A stretch of DNA of 64,000 nucleotides from Microcoleus sp036705565 (lineage in GTDB: Bacteria > Cyanobacteriota > Cyanobacteriia > Cyanobacteriales > Microcoleaceae), in NCBI GenBank assembly GCA_036705565.1, contig JAUBUY010000035.1; one strand, written 5' to 3'. Made by a program: the position numbers and the translations under genes. Positions 16,632-25,180 of this stretch are shown one piece after another. The notes under the pieces were generated by a model. The model ran no database searches and was not told where the DNA came from. It saw only the letters and a list, made by a program, of their open reading frames with translations. The stretch's first letter is position 1; every line of letters starts with the position of its first letter.

Positions 16632-17354
16632 ATGAGAAAAATCACAATATTATCGATCGCCCTACTAATTTTTGCAGCAACTCTCGAACTGCCGAAGGTG
16701 GGGCTGCAACTAAGTGCGATCGGGCAAATAGAAACACCCCAACCAATCCCAACACCCCAACCAATCCCAACACCCCAACCAATCCCAACACCCCAACCAC
16801 AAACACCCCAACAAATCCAAACACCCCAACAAATCCAAACACCCCCAATCCAAACACCCCAACCAAAAGCAAACGACCCCAAAAAGCTCGGCTACGTCTC
16901 CCCACAATTTGCCGAAAATTTCTCCCAGCAACAAATCGACCAAATCAACGCCAACGTCGAAACGCTGCTGCTAACTCAAAGCTGCTCCCGCTGCGACCTC
17001 CGAGCCGTAAAATTAGTTAACCTTAACTTAAAAAATCCCATCCTGACAGGATCGGATTTATCAGATGCCAACCTCAGCGGTAGTCGCTTCGAGATATCAG
17101 ATTTTGTCAACACCAATCTAGCTCGCACAAACTTAAGCGGAGCCGAATTAGTAGGAGCGAGAATCAGCAACGCTAACCTTAGAAAAGCTAACTTGACAAA
17201 GACAAATCTAGACGGTGCAGACTTGCGATTTTCTGACTTGAGAGATGCCAATCTTTCCGATGCCAACCTCCGCAATGCTAATATAGATGGCGCTACTATC
17301 GATCGAGCAAGTATGGCCGGCACCACAATGCCAGACGGCAGAAAAAATCAATAA
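16632..17354 (+). CDS. Secreted pentapeptide-repeat protein with a Pro-rich tandem linker
   Basis: 240 residues from ATG 16632. A signal peptide (MRKITILSIALLIFAATL) points to export. Residues 35-85 are tandem TPQPIP / TPQQIQ units, encoded by an 18-bp DNA repeat at about 16737-16862. Then comes a conserved-looking segment with LLTQSCSRCDL and about 14 A(D/N)Lxx pentapeptides (DLSDANLSGSRF, ANLRKANLTKTNL, and so on), which should fold as a right-handed quadrilateral beta-helix. Many cyanobacteria have such periplasmic proteins, with no known reaction. The 18-bp tandem may vary in copy number. An upstream ATG at 16602 would put ten residues before the signal peptide and is less likely. Confidence 0.82.
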   Translation: MRKITILSIALLIFAATLELPKVGLQLSAIGQIETPQPIPTPQPIPTPQPIPTPQPQTPQQIQTPQQIQTPPIQTPQPKANDPKKLGYVSPQFAENFSQQQIDQINANVETLLLTQSCSRCDLRAVKLVNLNLKNPILTGSDLSDANLSGSRFEISDFVNTNLARTNLSGAELVGARISNANLRKANLTKTNLDGADLRFSDLRDANLSDANLRNANIDGATIDRASMAGTTMPDGRKNQ

Positions 17355-17401
17355 TATAGTCTCGTTTCCGGCGCGATTGAAATCGCTTCTTGTCAAACAA
17401 A

Positions 17402-17475
17402 GTCCGCATGGTGCGCGGACTGCATCCCTTCCAGGCTCTGCCTCCTTGTCCTTGTTCCCAGGCAGAGCCTGGGAA
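17402..17475. repeat. Two palindromes after the pentapeptide gene
   Basis: GTCCGC...GCGGAC at 17402-17420 and TTCCCAGGC-AGA-GCCTGGGAA at about 17455-17475, in the gap between the convergent pentapeptide and urtE genes. The second belongs to a GCAGAGCCT/GTGCCTGGGAA family that recurs near 49750-49802. Either could serve as a two-way terminator, but neither has a T run. Confidence 0.55.
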
Positions 17476-17562
17476 TAAACACCTAGAGGCTCTGCCTCAT
17501 TTCCAGATTGTTAATTAATCCGTGTATCCGTGTCCAAATCCGTGTCGTGCCTTCCTTCTGAA

Positions 17563-18261
17563 TCAAACAGCCAAAAACCTCTGAATCACCTCATCACTTA
17601 ACTCGCTAGTGCTTCCCGAAGCCACAATCCCGCCTTTTTGCATAGCATAATACCAGTCAGCTTGCCGCACAAAATGCAAATGTTGCTCCACCAACAAAAC
17701 AGAAATTCCCCTAGTCGCAACCACACGGCGCACCGCAGCTTCAATATCTAAAATAATCGATGGCTGAATCCCCTCCGTAGGTTCATCCAAAACCAGCAAC
17801 TGCGGCTCACCCATCAAAGCCCTAGCAATAGCTAACTGCTGCTGCTGTCCCCCGCTCAAATCACCTCCCAGGCGATCGAGCATAGTTTTCAAAACCGGAA
17901 ATAACTCAAAAATTTCATCAGGAACTTCAGGATTTTTGGTTTTGCTTGGTTTCGCTTCCAAACCTAACAAAAGATTTTCTTTTACAGTCAAACGTGGAAT
18001 AATTTCACGCCCTTGAGGCACATAACCAATGCCTAATCTAGCCCGCTGGTAAGTCAACTTAGAAGCAATAGATTGTCCGCCAAAAGCAATAGTGCCACTG
18101 CGCGGTTGCAGCAACCCCATAATCGTTTTTAGCATCGTAGTTTTGCCCACACCATTGCGGCCGATCAAGCAAACCATTTGCCCAGCATTTACGCTTAAAT
18201 CGACATCGCGCAAAATGTGACTTTCGCCGTAATAAACATTCAAATTAGAAACTTGTAGCAT
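17563..18261 (-). CDS. urtE: Urea ABC transporter ATP-binding subunit UrtE
   Basis: 232 residues, LivF-like ATPase. Walker A GRNGVGKTTM, signature LSGGQQQQLAIARAL, Walker B LLVLDEPTEGIQPS (the EGIQPS tail is characteristic of UrtE) and the H-loop LLVEQHLHF. With UrtD it energises uptake of urea through UrtB/UrtC, with UrtA as the binding protein. It is the last gene of the urt cluster and is separated from urtD by 211 bp of repeat DNA. It should be expressed under nitrogen limitation from the NtcA promoter ahead of urtA, unless the repeats carry their own promoter. Confidence 0.95.
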   Translation of the reverse strand: MLQVSNLNVYYGESHILRDVDLSVNAGQMVCLIGRNGVGKTTMLKTIMGLLQPRSGTIAFGGQSIASKLTYQRARLGIGYVPQGREIIPRLTVKENLLLGLEAKPSKTKNPEVPDEIFELFPVLKTMLDRLGGDLSGGQQQQLAIARALMGEPQLLVLDEPTEGIQPSIILDIEAAVRRVVATRGISVLLVEQHLHFVRQADWYYAMQKGGIVASGSTSELSDEVIQRFLAV

Positions 18262-18483
18262 AGTTTTTAGATGGGTAATGGATAATTGGTAATTGGTAAT
18301 TGGTAATTGGTAATTGGCCTCGTGTCCGTTGAATTACCCGCGCTCAAATTTGGTCGCTGGGGCGGGTTTCTGTAGATTGTCGGTGAGGATGAAAGATTGT
18401 TGGTTAACCCGCCCCTACAAATCTTGTGGTTAATTTACCAAAGATGATACGTCAACTGTCAACTGTCAACTGTCAACTGTCAG
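18262..18483. repeat. Heptamer arrays and GC-rich palindrome between urtD and urtE
   Basis: Contains TAATTGG heptamers (about 18282-18317), a GGGGCGGGTT / AACCCGCCCC palindrome (about 18358-18416) and TTGACAG heptamers (18451-18483, four and a half copies read on the minus strand). The last array runs into urtD and supplies its final codons and stop (GAC AGT TGA). Confidence 0.85.
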
Positions 18484-19219
18484 GTTTTCCCAAATATACC
18501 TCAATTACCCGATCGTCATTTTGCACCTCATCCATAGTCCCCTCACACAAAACCGCACCCTGATGCAACACCGTCACCTGCCGCGCAATTTGCCGCACAA
18601 ACTCCATATCGTGCTCAATTACCAACACCGAATGACTTTCTGCCAACGAAATCAGCAACTCTCCAGTTAACATCGTTTCCTCATCCGTCAAACCCGCCAC
18701 AGGTTCATCTACCAACAACAAATCAGGAGATTGAGCCACCAACATTCCAATTTCCAACCATTGCTTTTCCCCGTGAGAAAGCAAACCAGCCGAAATATCA
18801 GCTTTAGCAACTAAACCAATTGTTTCTAACAAACCCGCAACCGTGCGTTTTTCAGCAGCAGAAGCAGGCTTAAACAAAGTAGAAAAAACATTTTTATCGC
18901 GGCTGCAAGACAATTCCAAATTTTCGCGTGGCGTTAAATTCAAGTAAACTCGCGGCGTCTGAAACTTGCGGCCAATTCCCAAACGCGAAATCCTATCTTC
19001 CGACAACTTGCGTAAATTTTGTCCCTTAAATAACACCCTGCCCTCAGTCGGCTGCACCTTCCCAGTAATTGAATCGAGAAAAGTAGTTTTTCCCGCACCA
19101 TTGGGCCCAATAATAACTCGCAGTTCGCCCGCATCCATGCTGAAATTTAAACCGTTGATGGCTTTAAAACCATCAAAACTCACAGTCAAGTTTTCTATTT
19201 CTAATACTTTGCCATTCAT
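18473..19219 (-). CDS. urtD: Urea ABC transporter ATP-binding subunit UrtD
   Basis: 248 residues, LivG-like ATPase. Walker A GPNGAGKTTFLDSITG, signature LLSHGEKQWLEIGMLV (the SHGEKQW variant typical of UrtD), Walker B LLLVDEPVAGLTDEE, H-loop VLVIEHDMEFV. Works with UrtE in the urea importer. The final codons and TGA stop lie inside a TTGACAG heptamer array, so the natural C-terminus may have been trimmed or replaced by the repeat; the functional core ends well before it. Upstream are two 55-bp palindromic repeats and an unrelated AIM24-like gene that separates urtD from urtC. Confidence 0.95.
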   Translation of the reverse strand: MNGKVLEIENLTVSFDGFKAINGLNFSMDAGELRVIIGPNGAGKTTFLDSITGKVQPTEGRVLFKGQNLRKLSEDRISRLGIGRKFQTPRVYLNLTPRENLELSCSRDKNVFSTLFKPASAAEKRTVAGLLETIGLVAKADISAGLLSHGEKQWLEIGMLVAQSPDLLLVDEPVAGLTDEETMLTGELLISLAESHSVLVIEHDMEFVRQIARQVTVLHQGAVLCEGTMDEVQNDDRVIEVYLGKPDS

Positions 19220-19238
19220 AGGTAATTTCTCCGGGTAG

Positions 19239-19373
19239 GGTGCGTCAGTTAAAAGTCTCTCGGTAAGCCAGAAAATCTGTGGGCTGACGCACCTGAGAGC
19301 GCTGATTTTCTCTGAGAAGGTGCGTCAGTTAACAGTCTCTGGGTAAGCCGGAAAATCTGCTAGCTGACGCACC
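19239..19373. repeat. Two direct copies of a 55-bp palindromic element
   Basis: Copies at 19239-19293 and 19319-19373. Each begins with GGTGCGTCAGTTAA, has a central GGTAAGCC(A/G)GAAAATCTG and ends in GCTGACGCACC, so each is bounded by about 10-bp inverted ends. They fill the gap between urtD and the AIM24-like gene and look like recently duplicated mobile palindromes. Confidence 0.85.
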
Positions 19374-19398
19374 CTACACAAGCACATAAATGGTTATT

Positions 19399-20127
19399 TT
19401 ACTCTAAACTAAAACTGCTAGAGCTGCTCGAAATAGGAGGTGGAGAAGCAGCTAAAATCCGTTCAGCTAACTTCGAGAGTGGCAAACTTTGCACGTATAC
19501 TTTTCCCGGCCCAGTCATCTTTGCCAAAAACAAGCCTTCACCTCCAAATAAAGCATTTTTAAACCCGCCAACAAACTGAATATCGTAATCTACAGTCGCT
19601 GCAAAAGCTACTAAACAGCCGGTGTCTACTCGCAACACTTCGCCAACTCCCAAATTTTTCTCAACTATTGTTCCTCCCGCATGAACAAAAGCTAGCCCGT
19701 CACCCTGCAACTTTTGCAGAATAAAACCTTCTCCGCCAAAGAAACCGGCACCGAGCCGCTTCGTGAAAGCTACCTCAATGTCAATGCCGTTGGCCGCACA
19801 GAGAAATGAGTCTTTTTGACACAAAAATTTACCGCCAAGTTGACCTAAATCTAAGGGAATTACTTTACCCGGATAGGGGGCGGCAAAAGCTACGCGGGCT
19901 TTACGATTTCCGGCGTTGACAAAGGTGGTAATGAAAAAACCCTCTCCTGTCAGCATTCGTTTGAAACCTTGAAATAAGCCGCCGCCTGTGGATGTTTGCA
20001 TTTGGATGTCGCCTTCCATGTATGTCATGGTTCCAGCTTCAGCCCTGACGCCTTCTTTGGGGTCGAGTTCAATCTCGATGAGTTGCAAATCGTCGCCGTA
20101 GATTTTGTAGTCAATAATATCTGCCAT
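19399..20127 (-). CDS. AIM24/TIGR00266-family protein inside the urt cluster
   Basis: 242 residues. Pattern of the AIM24 beta-sheet family: VRAEAGTMTYMEGDIQMQTSTGGG, LTGEGFFITTFVNAG, FLCQKDSFLCAANGIDIE, GFILQKLQGDGLAFVHAGGT, GEGLFLAKMTGPGKVYVQSLPLS. No signal peptide or membrane helix; the tail is serine-rich. The family is widespread, with no defined bacterial reaction. It lies in the same direction between urtC and urtD, 186 bp after urtC, so it could be transcribed from the urt promoter. A link to urea transport is not established. It is probably an inserted or independently kept gene. Confidence 0.85.
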   Translation of the reverse strand: MADIIDYKIYGDDLQLIEIELDPKEGVRAEAGTMTYMEGDIQMQTSTGGGLFQGFKRMLTGEGFFITTFVNAGNRKARVAFAAPYPGKVIPLDLGQLGGKFLCQKDSFLCAANGIDIEVAFTKRLGAGFFGGEGFILQKLQGDGLAFVHAGGTIVEKNLGVGEVLRVDTGCLVAFAATVDYDIQFVGGFKNALFGGEGLFLAKMTGPGKVYVQSLPLSKLAERILAASPPPISSSSSSFSLE

Positions 20128-20313
20128 ATGTTGTCCCTCAAGTTAAAGAACGAAGCTACTTGCTACGGATATCTAAGTAGGTGGACATATATATTGCGTC
20201 TCCTCAGAGAGAAACGCAGATTTTCCCAAGTCTATTGCGATTGCTTTGTTTGTCTGTTGTAGGTGACATTTATTTATGTCAGCCTACTTATAAATTACAC
20301 GATATTTTTGCAC

Positions 20314-21456
20314 TCAATGTTCAAGTTCTTCTTTTTCGAGCTGCACTTGGGGGTCTTGTTCCAGGCTGGGGTAAGTAGATACGTACTTCGGTTTTCTGAA
20401 CAAGCTGCGGATTTGGTCGAAACTTTGATCTTGCAGCCATCCGACTATGCCGTCGGGCAGGACTGTGACTACTATTAAAAATAGCGCGCCTTGGAAAAAT
20501 AGCCACACTTCGGGAAATTGTTCGCTCAAAAAACTCTTGCCAAAGTTGACTAGCAGCGCTCCTAATATTGCTCCAGATAATGTGGCGCGGCCTCCCACTG
20601 CGACCCAGATTACCATTTCAATTGAAAAGGCAATATCCATTGCTTTTGGCGAAATGATTCCGGTTTGTACGGTAAATAATGCGCCGGCAATCCCGGCTAA
20701 ACCGGCGGAAATTGCAAAGACTAAAACTTTATATCCTGTGGGATTGTAACCTGAGAAACGCAGGCGCACTTCGTCGTCGCGAATTGCTACTAGCAGGCGA
20801 CCGAAGCGTCCGCTGGTCAGCCATCGGCAGAGGGCGTAACTTGCTGCTAGAAATAGTATGGTGAGAATGTAGAAAATATATTGAGTATCTCGGTCATTGA
20901 CTGTGGCTCCGAACAAGGTTTTAAAGTCGGTGAGTCCGTTGGTGCCGTTAATCAGTTTTTGCTGACCGTTAAAGAAGTTGAAAAATACAATGGTTGCTGC
21001 TTGGGTGAGAATTGAAAAGTAAACGCCTCGAATTCGATTGCGGAATACTAAATAACCTAAAAGTGCACCCAAGATGGCGGGGATGAGAACTATTGCTAAT
21101 GCTGAGAAGGGAAATGAATAAAATGGTTGCCAAAACCAGGGGAGTTCGGTAACGCCGTAGAGGTTCATAAATTCTGGCAATTGACTGCTGGCGGTTGGGG
21201 GAATTTGCAGTTTTAGGTGCATGGCGAAGGCGTAGCCGCCGATCGCAAAAAACACCCCATGTCCTAAACTAAGTAAACCCGTGTATCCCCAAATTAAGTC
21301 TATGCCGAGGGCTGCAATTGCTAGTGCTAAAAATCGCCCTAATTGATTGAGCCGAACGTCGGGGAGTATTCCTGGGAGGAGTAAGATGAATGTGAGGGCG
21401 ATCGCGCTGACAATTGCCGCTTCTTTTACCCAGGGTTTTTGATGTTTTTTCTGCAT
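20314..21456 (-). CDS. urtC: Urea ABC transporter permease UrtC
   Basis: 380 residues, LivM-like permease with about ten membrane helices. Seen: ALGIDLIWGYTGLLSLGHGVFFAIGGYA near the N-terminus, YSILTQAATIVFFNFFNG, RFGRLLVAIRDDEVRLRFSGYNP (the EAA-like coupling region) and VAVGGRATLSGAILGALLVN. Pairs with UrtB to form the channel. It begins 27 bp after urtB, so the two are clearly co-transcribed. The charged C-terminal tail (QDPQVQLEKEELEH) is variable in the family. Confidence 0.95.
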   Translation of the reverse strand: MQKKHQKPWVKEAAIVSAIALTFILLLPGILPDVRLNQLGRFLALAIAALGIDLIWGYTGLLSLGHGVFFAIGGYAFAMHLKLQIPPTASSQLPEFMNLYGVTELPWFWQPFYSFPFSALAIVLIPAILGALLGYLVFRNRIRGVYFSILTQAATIVFFNFFNGQQKLINGTNGLTDFKTLFGATVNDRDTQYIFYILTILFLAASYALCRWLTSGRFGRLLVAIRDDEVRLRFSGYNPTGYKVLVFAISAGLAGIAGALFTVQTGIISPKAMDIAFSIEMVIWVAVGGRATLSGAILGALLVNFGKSFLSEQFPEVWLFFQGALFLIVVTVLPDGIVGWLQDQSFDQIRSLFRKPKYVSTYPSLEQDPQVQLEKEELEH

Positions 21457-21483
21457 TTTTCGCTACACTCGCAGTTGTAATTT

Positions 21484-22638
21484 TTAATTTTCTACCGTCC
21501 GCCCTTTTTGCGGGAAAATCCCTCCCGGCTTCACTTGCAGAAAAGCCATAATTAAGGCGAATACCATTACTTTTGCCATGCTGGTTGTGGCGAAAAATGT
21601 GAAGAAGTCGGCTAAAGGCTTGATAGGAGCGAACATTAATGCTAGAGTTCCCGAACCGATCAGGTAATTGGCAGTGCCGATCGCGATCGCAGCAACTACA
21701 CTCCCCACAATCTTGCCAACACCGCCCACAACCACCACCATAAAGGTATCGACTATATAATTTTGTCCGGTATTTGACCCTACCGAACCAATCAAACTAA
21801 TCGCGCACCCAGCGACACCAGCCAAGCCTGAACCCAAAGCAAAAGTCAGCGCGTCTACTTGTTCGGTAGGAATACCCAAACACGCACTCATGCTGCGATT
21901 TTGCGTCACGGATCTAATCCGCAATCCCCACACAGACTTTTGCAAAAATAGGTAAATTCCCGCCAAACAAATTCCGGTGAGGACAATAATAAAAATTCGC
22001 GCGTAGGGCAACTGAAAATTGCCCAGCGGTATGCCGCCCCGCAACCATTGCGGTGCAGTCACGTCCACATTTTGAGCGCCAAACCAAGGTTGAGTTACGG
22101 CCAGTTTGTAAGTTTGCCCTAAAAAGGTGCTCACCGCCCAGGAAATACCCAAAGATAAAGGCAAAATTATGGCGATAATTGTGCTGCGAATGCGATCGAA
22201 ATCCAGGCGCGATTTCAGCACCCGCAAACCGCCAAAAAACAGCAAACAAAACACCGCAATCCCAATTACCAACACCCAACTGACGCTGCGGACAAACTGC
22301 TGCAAAATTAAACTTACGCCCCAAGTTGCCAGCAGAGTTTCTAGCGGCCGCCCGTAAAGATAGCGAATCACTCCCCGTTCGAGAATTAATCCTACCAATG
22401 CAGCCACTAAAAAAGCTAGGGGAATTGCAAATAAAATGTAGGTTTCAAAAGCAAATCCTCCGATACCTTTGAAGACATTTTGCACTACGAAAGTTGTATA
22501 AGCCCCCAGCATCATCAACTCGCCATGAGCCATATTAATTACGCCCATCAGCCCGAAAATAATCGCTAGTCCCAGGGCTGCAATTAGTAAAACAGCGCCG
22601 ATGCTAAGGCCGTTAAATAAACCATCTAATATCGCCAA
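21484..22638 (-). CDS. urtB: Urea ABC transporter permease UrtB
   Basis: 384 residues, LivH-like permease with about nine helices. Seen: GLAIIFGLMGVINMAHGELMMLGAY at residues 22-46, LILERGVIRYLYGRPLETLLATWG, LRIRSVTQNRSMSACLGIPTEQVD (coupling loop) and FMVVVVGGVGKIVGSVVAAI. The loop of about 50 residues after residue 115 is usual in UrtB. Second gene of the cluster, 487 bp after urtA; the long gap is repeat DNA, and a processed or partly terminated transcript is possible there. Confidence 0.95.
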   Translation of the reverse strand: MAILDGLFNGLSIGAVLLIAALGLAIIFGLMGVINMAHGELMMLGAYTTFVVQNVFKGIGGFAFETYILFAIPLAFLVAALVGLILERGVIRYLYGRPLETLLATWGVSLILQQFVRSVSWVLVIGIAVFCLLFFGGLRVLKSRLDFDRIRSTIIAIILPLSLGISWAVSTFLGQTYKLAVTQPWFGAQNVDVTAPQWLRGGIPLGNFQLPYARIFIIVLTGICLAGIYLFLQKSVWGLRIRSVTQNRSMSACLGIPTEQVDALTFALGSGLAGVAGCAISLIGSVGSNTGQNYIVDTFMVVVVGGVGKIVGSVVAAIAIGTANYLIGSGTLALMFAPIKPLADFFTFFATTSMAKVMVFALIMAFLQVKPGGIFPQKGRTVEN

Positions 22639-23125
22639 TTGTGTTACTCCTGCATCAAGTCGGTTAACTTTGTTCGCGGATAATTAGGGGCTGATTTTAC
22701 CCCATTGGTGTCAAGTTAAGCATCGAGTTTTATATAAAAAATGCTTAGATTCAGTATCTCGATTCCCCTAAATCCCCCTTAATAAGGGGAGTAGGGGTTG
22801 ACTTTGAAGAGTCCAGTTCCCCTATATTAAGGGGGAATTTGAAGACTCCGGTTATATCATGTCCGATCGAGTGACTGCGATTAAAAGGGCGGGTTTTTGA
22901 GATTGTCAATTATTGGCAGATATTTTTCGTGAACCCGCCCCTACCGTATTAGGAGTAATCGACCGGACATGATATTACCTCTTATTAAGGGGAGTAGGGA
23001 TTGACGAAAGAATGCTCTTACTCCCCCCTTGGTAGGGGCGGTGCTACCCCTACTCCCCGTGCCCGCCCTTGGCTAGGGGGGATCGGGCTTCACCCAAGCG
23101 TATTGAAATTGGTATTACCTACTTA
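22639..23125. repeat. Nested palindromes between urtA and urtB
   Basis: No gene. Three layers are visible. First is a CCCCTTAATAAGGGGAGTAGGGG-type palindrome with its inverted partner (about 22760-22850). Second is an outer inverted repeat ATATCATGTCCGATCGA / ATCGACCGGACATGATAT (about 22855-22975), enclosing a GGGCGGGTTTTTGAGATTGTC...GAACCCGCCCCTACC palindrome (22888-22945). Third is a GC-rich block of CCCCCCTTGGTAGGGGCGG units (about 23020-23090). A fragment like the outer arm (CCGGACATAATAT) also occurs near 7881. Elements seem to have inserted into each other. Confidence 0.75.
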
Positions 23126-24448
23126 TCAAACTTTGAATTTGCCACCTTTTGCGGGGTCTGACCAATCGCAAGCAAAGCCTTTTGTTTCAGCGACAAATTG
23201 ATTCCAAGGCACCGGCTTCACTGCTTCTGGTGTAGCAAAAGCGATGTTAAATAAACCGTCGTCTCTAACTTCGCCCAACCGCACAAATTTAGAAAGGTGA
23301 TGGTTAACATCCATCGTTACTGTGCCCCCCGGCGCGTCAAAGGTTTGACCCAAAGCTGCTGCCCGTACTTTTTCCAAATCGTCGGCTGTCCCTGCTTTTT
23401 CGACGGCTTGCTTCCACAGGTAAACCATGATGTAAGCTGCTTCCATCGGGTCATTGGTCACTCTATCTTTACCGTATTTTGCCTTGAAAGCTTCCACAAA
23501 TTTTGTATTGGCCGGAGATTCTACAGTCATGAAGTAATTCCAGGCGGCGTAATGGCCTTTAAGATATTCTACGCCGATCGCCTTTACTTCTTCTTCAGCA
23601 ATACTGACAGACATTGACGGATATTTGTCCGGGCCCAAACCTGCACCCTGCAACTGTTTGAAAAATGCTACGTTGCTGTCGCCGTTGAGAGAATTGAAAA
23701 TGACGCCGCCGTCTGGCAAAGCTGCCTTAATTTTAGTAATAATTGGCGTGACTTCTGTCCCGCCCAAAGGAATGTAATCTTCCCCAACTAATTCGCCGCC
23801 TTTGGCTGCTAGCTGTGCTTTGATAATGGTATTTGCCGTGCGGGGGAAAACGTAGTCAGACCCGACTAAGAAGAATTTTTTCCCTTTATTTTCTAGCAGC
23901 CAGTCAACTGCTGGTTCGATTTGCTGGTTCGGCGCCGCCCCGGTATAAAAGATGTTCTTGGAACACTCTTGACCCTCGTATTGTACGGGGTACCAGAGCA
24001 TATGATTTTTTTCTTCAAATACCGGCAATACTGCTTTGCGGCTAGCGGATGTCCAGCAGCCGAAGACGGTGACAACTTTATCTTGGTCGATCAATTTTTT
24101 GGCTTTTTCTGCAAAAGTCGGCCAGTCTGAGTTGCCGTCTTCTATGACTGCTTCGATTTGTTTTCCGAGGACACCCCCAGCTTTATTAATTTCTTCGATC
24201 GCTAATTGTTCGGCATCGACAACGCTTTTTTCGCTGATTGACATCGTGCCGCTCAAGGAATGCAAAATTCCTACTTTGATCGTGTTTCCGCCCCCGGCTG
24301 CTGCTGGTGTTCCTGTTGAAGTTGGAGAAGGAGAAGCGGCTGGAGTTGCTGTTGGGGTGGGAGTTCTACAAGCTTTTAGAAATAAACTTGATGTTAGGGT
24401 AGCAGAACCGTATAAAAGGAATTTCCGCCGATCGAATCGCTTTGTCAT
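23126..24448 (-). CDS. urtA: Urea ABC transporter substrate-binding protein UrtA
   Basis: 440 residues. The N-terminus has a twin-arginine-like RRKFLLYG followed by SLFLKAC, a lipobox, so it is a lipid-anchored periplasmic binding protein. A Thr/Ala/Pro-rich spacer follows, then the type I periplasmic fold: IKVGILHSLSGTMSISEKSVVDAEQ, VFGCWTSASRKAVLPVFE, LWYPVQYEGQECSKNIFYTGAAPNQQ (characteristic of UrtA), and a C-terminal VPWNQFVAETKGFACDWSDPAKGGKF. First gene of the urt cluster, with an NtcA-type promoter 64 to 105 bases upstream. Captures urea at nanomolar levels in the family. Confidence 0.96.
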   Translation of the reverse strand: MTKRFDRRKFLLYGSATLTSSLFLKACRTPTPTATPAASPSPTSTGTPAAAGGGNTIKVGILHSLSGTMSISEKSVVDAEQLAIEEINKAGGVLGKQIEAVIEDGNSDWPTFAEKAKKLIDQDKVVTVFGCWTSASRKAVLPVFEEKNHMLWYPVQYEGQECSKNIFYTGAAPNQQIEPAVDWLLENKGKKFFLVGSDYVFPRTANTIIKAQLAAKGGELVGEDYIPLGGTEVTPIITKIKAALPDGGVIFNSLNGDSNVAFFKQLQGAGLGPDKYPSMSVSIAEEEVKAIGVEYLKGHYAAWNYFMTVESPANTKFVEAFKAKYGKDRVTNDPMEAAYIMVYLWKQAVEKAGTADDLEKVRAAALGQTFDAPGGTVTMDVNHHLSKFVRLGEVRDDGLFNIAFATPEAVKPVPWNQFVAETKGFACDWSDPAKGGKFKV

Positions 24449-24511
24449 TTTTTCTTGTTACTCTTGAACAGATGAGTCTGATGATTGAGAATAATAACAC
24501 ATAGCGACTTG

Positions 24512-24553
24512 ATATTAAGACTCGCTTCAGCAGACTGTTGTATTTTTAGCTAC
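24512..24553 (-). promoter_or_regulatory. NtcA-activated promoter of the urt operon
   Basis: On the minus strand, GTAGCTAAAAATAC (24540-24553) is a perfect GTA-N8-TAC NtcA site. It is followed after exactly 22 bases by TAATAT (24512-24517), a good -10 box of the TAN3T form. This is the canonical class II NtcA layout, in which NtcA replaces the -35 element. It lies ahead of urtA, a classic NtcA target, so the whole urt cluster should be induced under nitrogen limitation. The distance from -10 to the urtA ATG is about 64 bases. Confidence 0.9.
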
Positions 24554-24987
24554 AAAACTTATTGTTTTTGACAAAATGAATGTTTTGTGGGGATTGAGGG
24601 CAACTGCGGCAGAAACCGGGCTGATACCATTTTAGATTTTAGATTTTAGATTTTAGATTGACTGATGACATCAGGGTGGGGATCGCGGGCTTACCGGATT
24701 TTTTGGGGAAACCTGGTTTAGACACCAAAATACGTCTTTTCAGCAATTACTGTGTAATTAGAAACCGGTTTCTTTACATAAATTATCTTATTGATGCTAC
24801 CAGTTAGGCAGCAACCGGGTCGATCGCACACTCATAGAAAGCGGGTTTCTCGCTCTCGACAGGTTATTGATGCTAAAACTTAAGCAGCAACCGAGTCGAT
24901 CGCACTTGCATAGGCGAGTATCAAAGCAGGTGACGATCGCACTTCGCTTTGAGTACGATCGTCACCTGTAGAAATACCCCTAATTTA
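24554..24987. repeat. Repeat-rich stretch between urt promoter and tRNA-Ala
   Basis: No gene. Contains AATCTAA-type heptamers (24630-24659), fragments of the AGAAACCGGG family, two direct copies of a 42-bp unit with TTATTGATGCTA and GCAACCGRGTCGATCGCAC (24788-24829 and 24864-24905), and the hairpin listed separately at 24927. Confidence 0.7.
24927..24968. terminator. Hairpin 3' of tRNA-Ala
   Basis: Perfect 13-bp arms CAGGTGACGATCG / CGATCGTCACCTG with a 16-base loop, 19 bases past the tRNA 3' end in its direction of transcription. No T run follows, so it may act as a processing or stability hairpin rather than an intrinsic terminator, or it may simply be one more dispersed palindrome. Confidence 0.45.
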
Positions 24988-25060
24988 TGGAGAATAGCGG
25001 ACTCGAACCGCTGGCCTCTGCGGTGCGATCGCAGCGCTCTACCAACTGAGCTAATTCCCC
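24988..25060 (-). tRNA. tRNA-Ala (anticodon CGC)
   Basis: 73 bases, full cloverleaf. The acceptor GGGGAAT pairs with ATTCTCC and includes G3.U70, the alanine identity pair. The D arm is GCTC-AGTTGGTA-GAGC. The anticodon arm is CTGCG-ATCGCAC-CGCAG with anticodon CGC. The variable loop is AGGCC and the T arm AGCGG-TTCGAGT-CCGCT. The discriminator is A and no CCA is encoded. Decodes GCG. The HIP1 octamer GCGATCGC forms part of the anticodon stem and loop. Confidence 0.95.
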
Positions 25061-25180
25061 TGATTGAGTTTTAATTTAGCATTTTAGATGCGAGATTGCC
25101 GAATCTAAAAGGCTGACAGGTTTTGCTTGCTCTCACGTTCGCAGACCGTCACTTACACTAGCACGTAACTGCTAAAAAGG

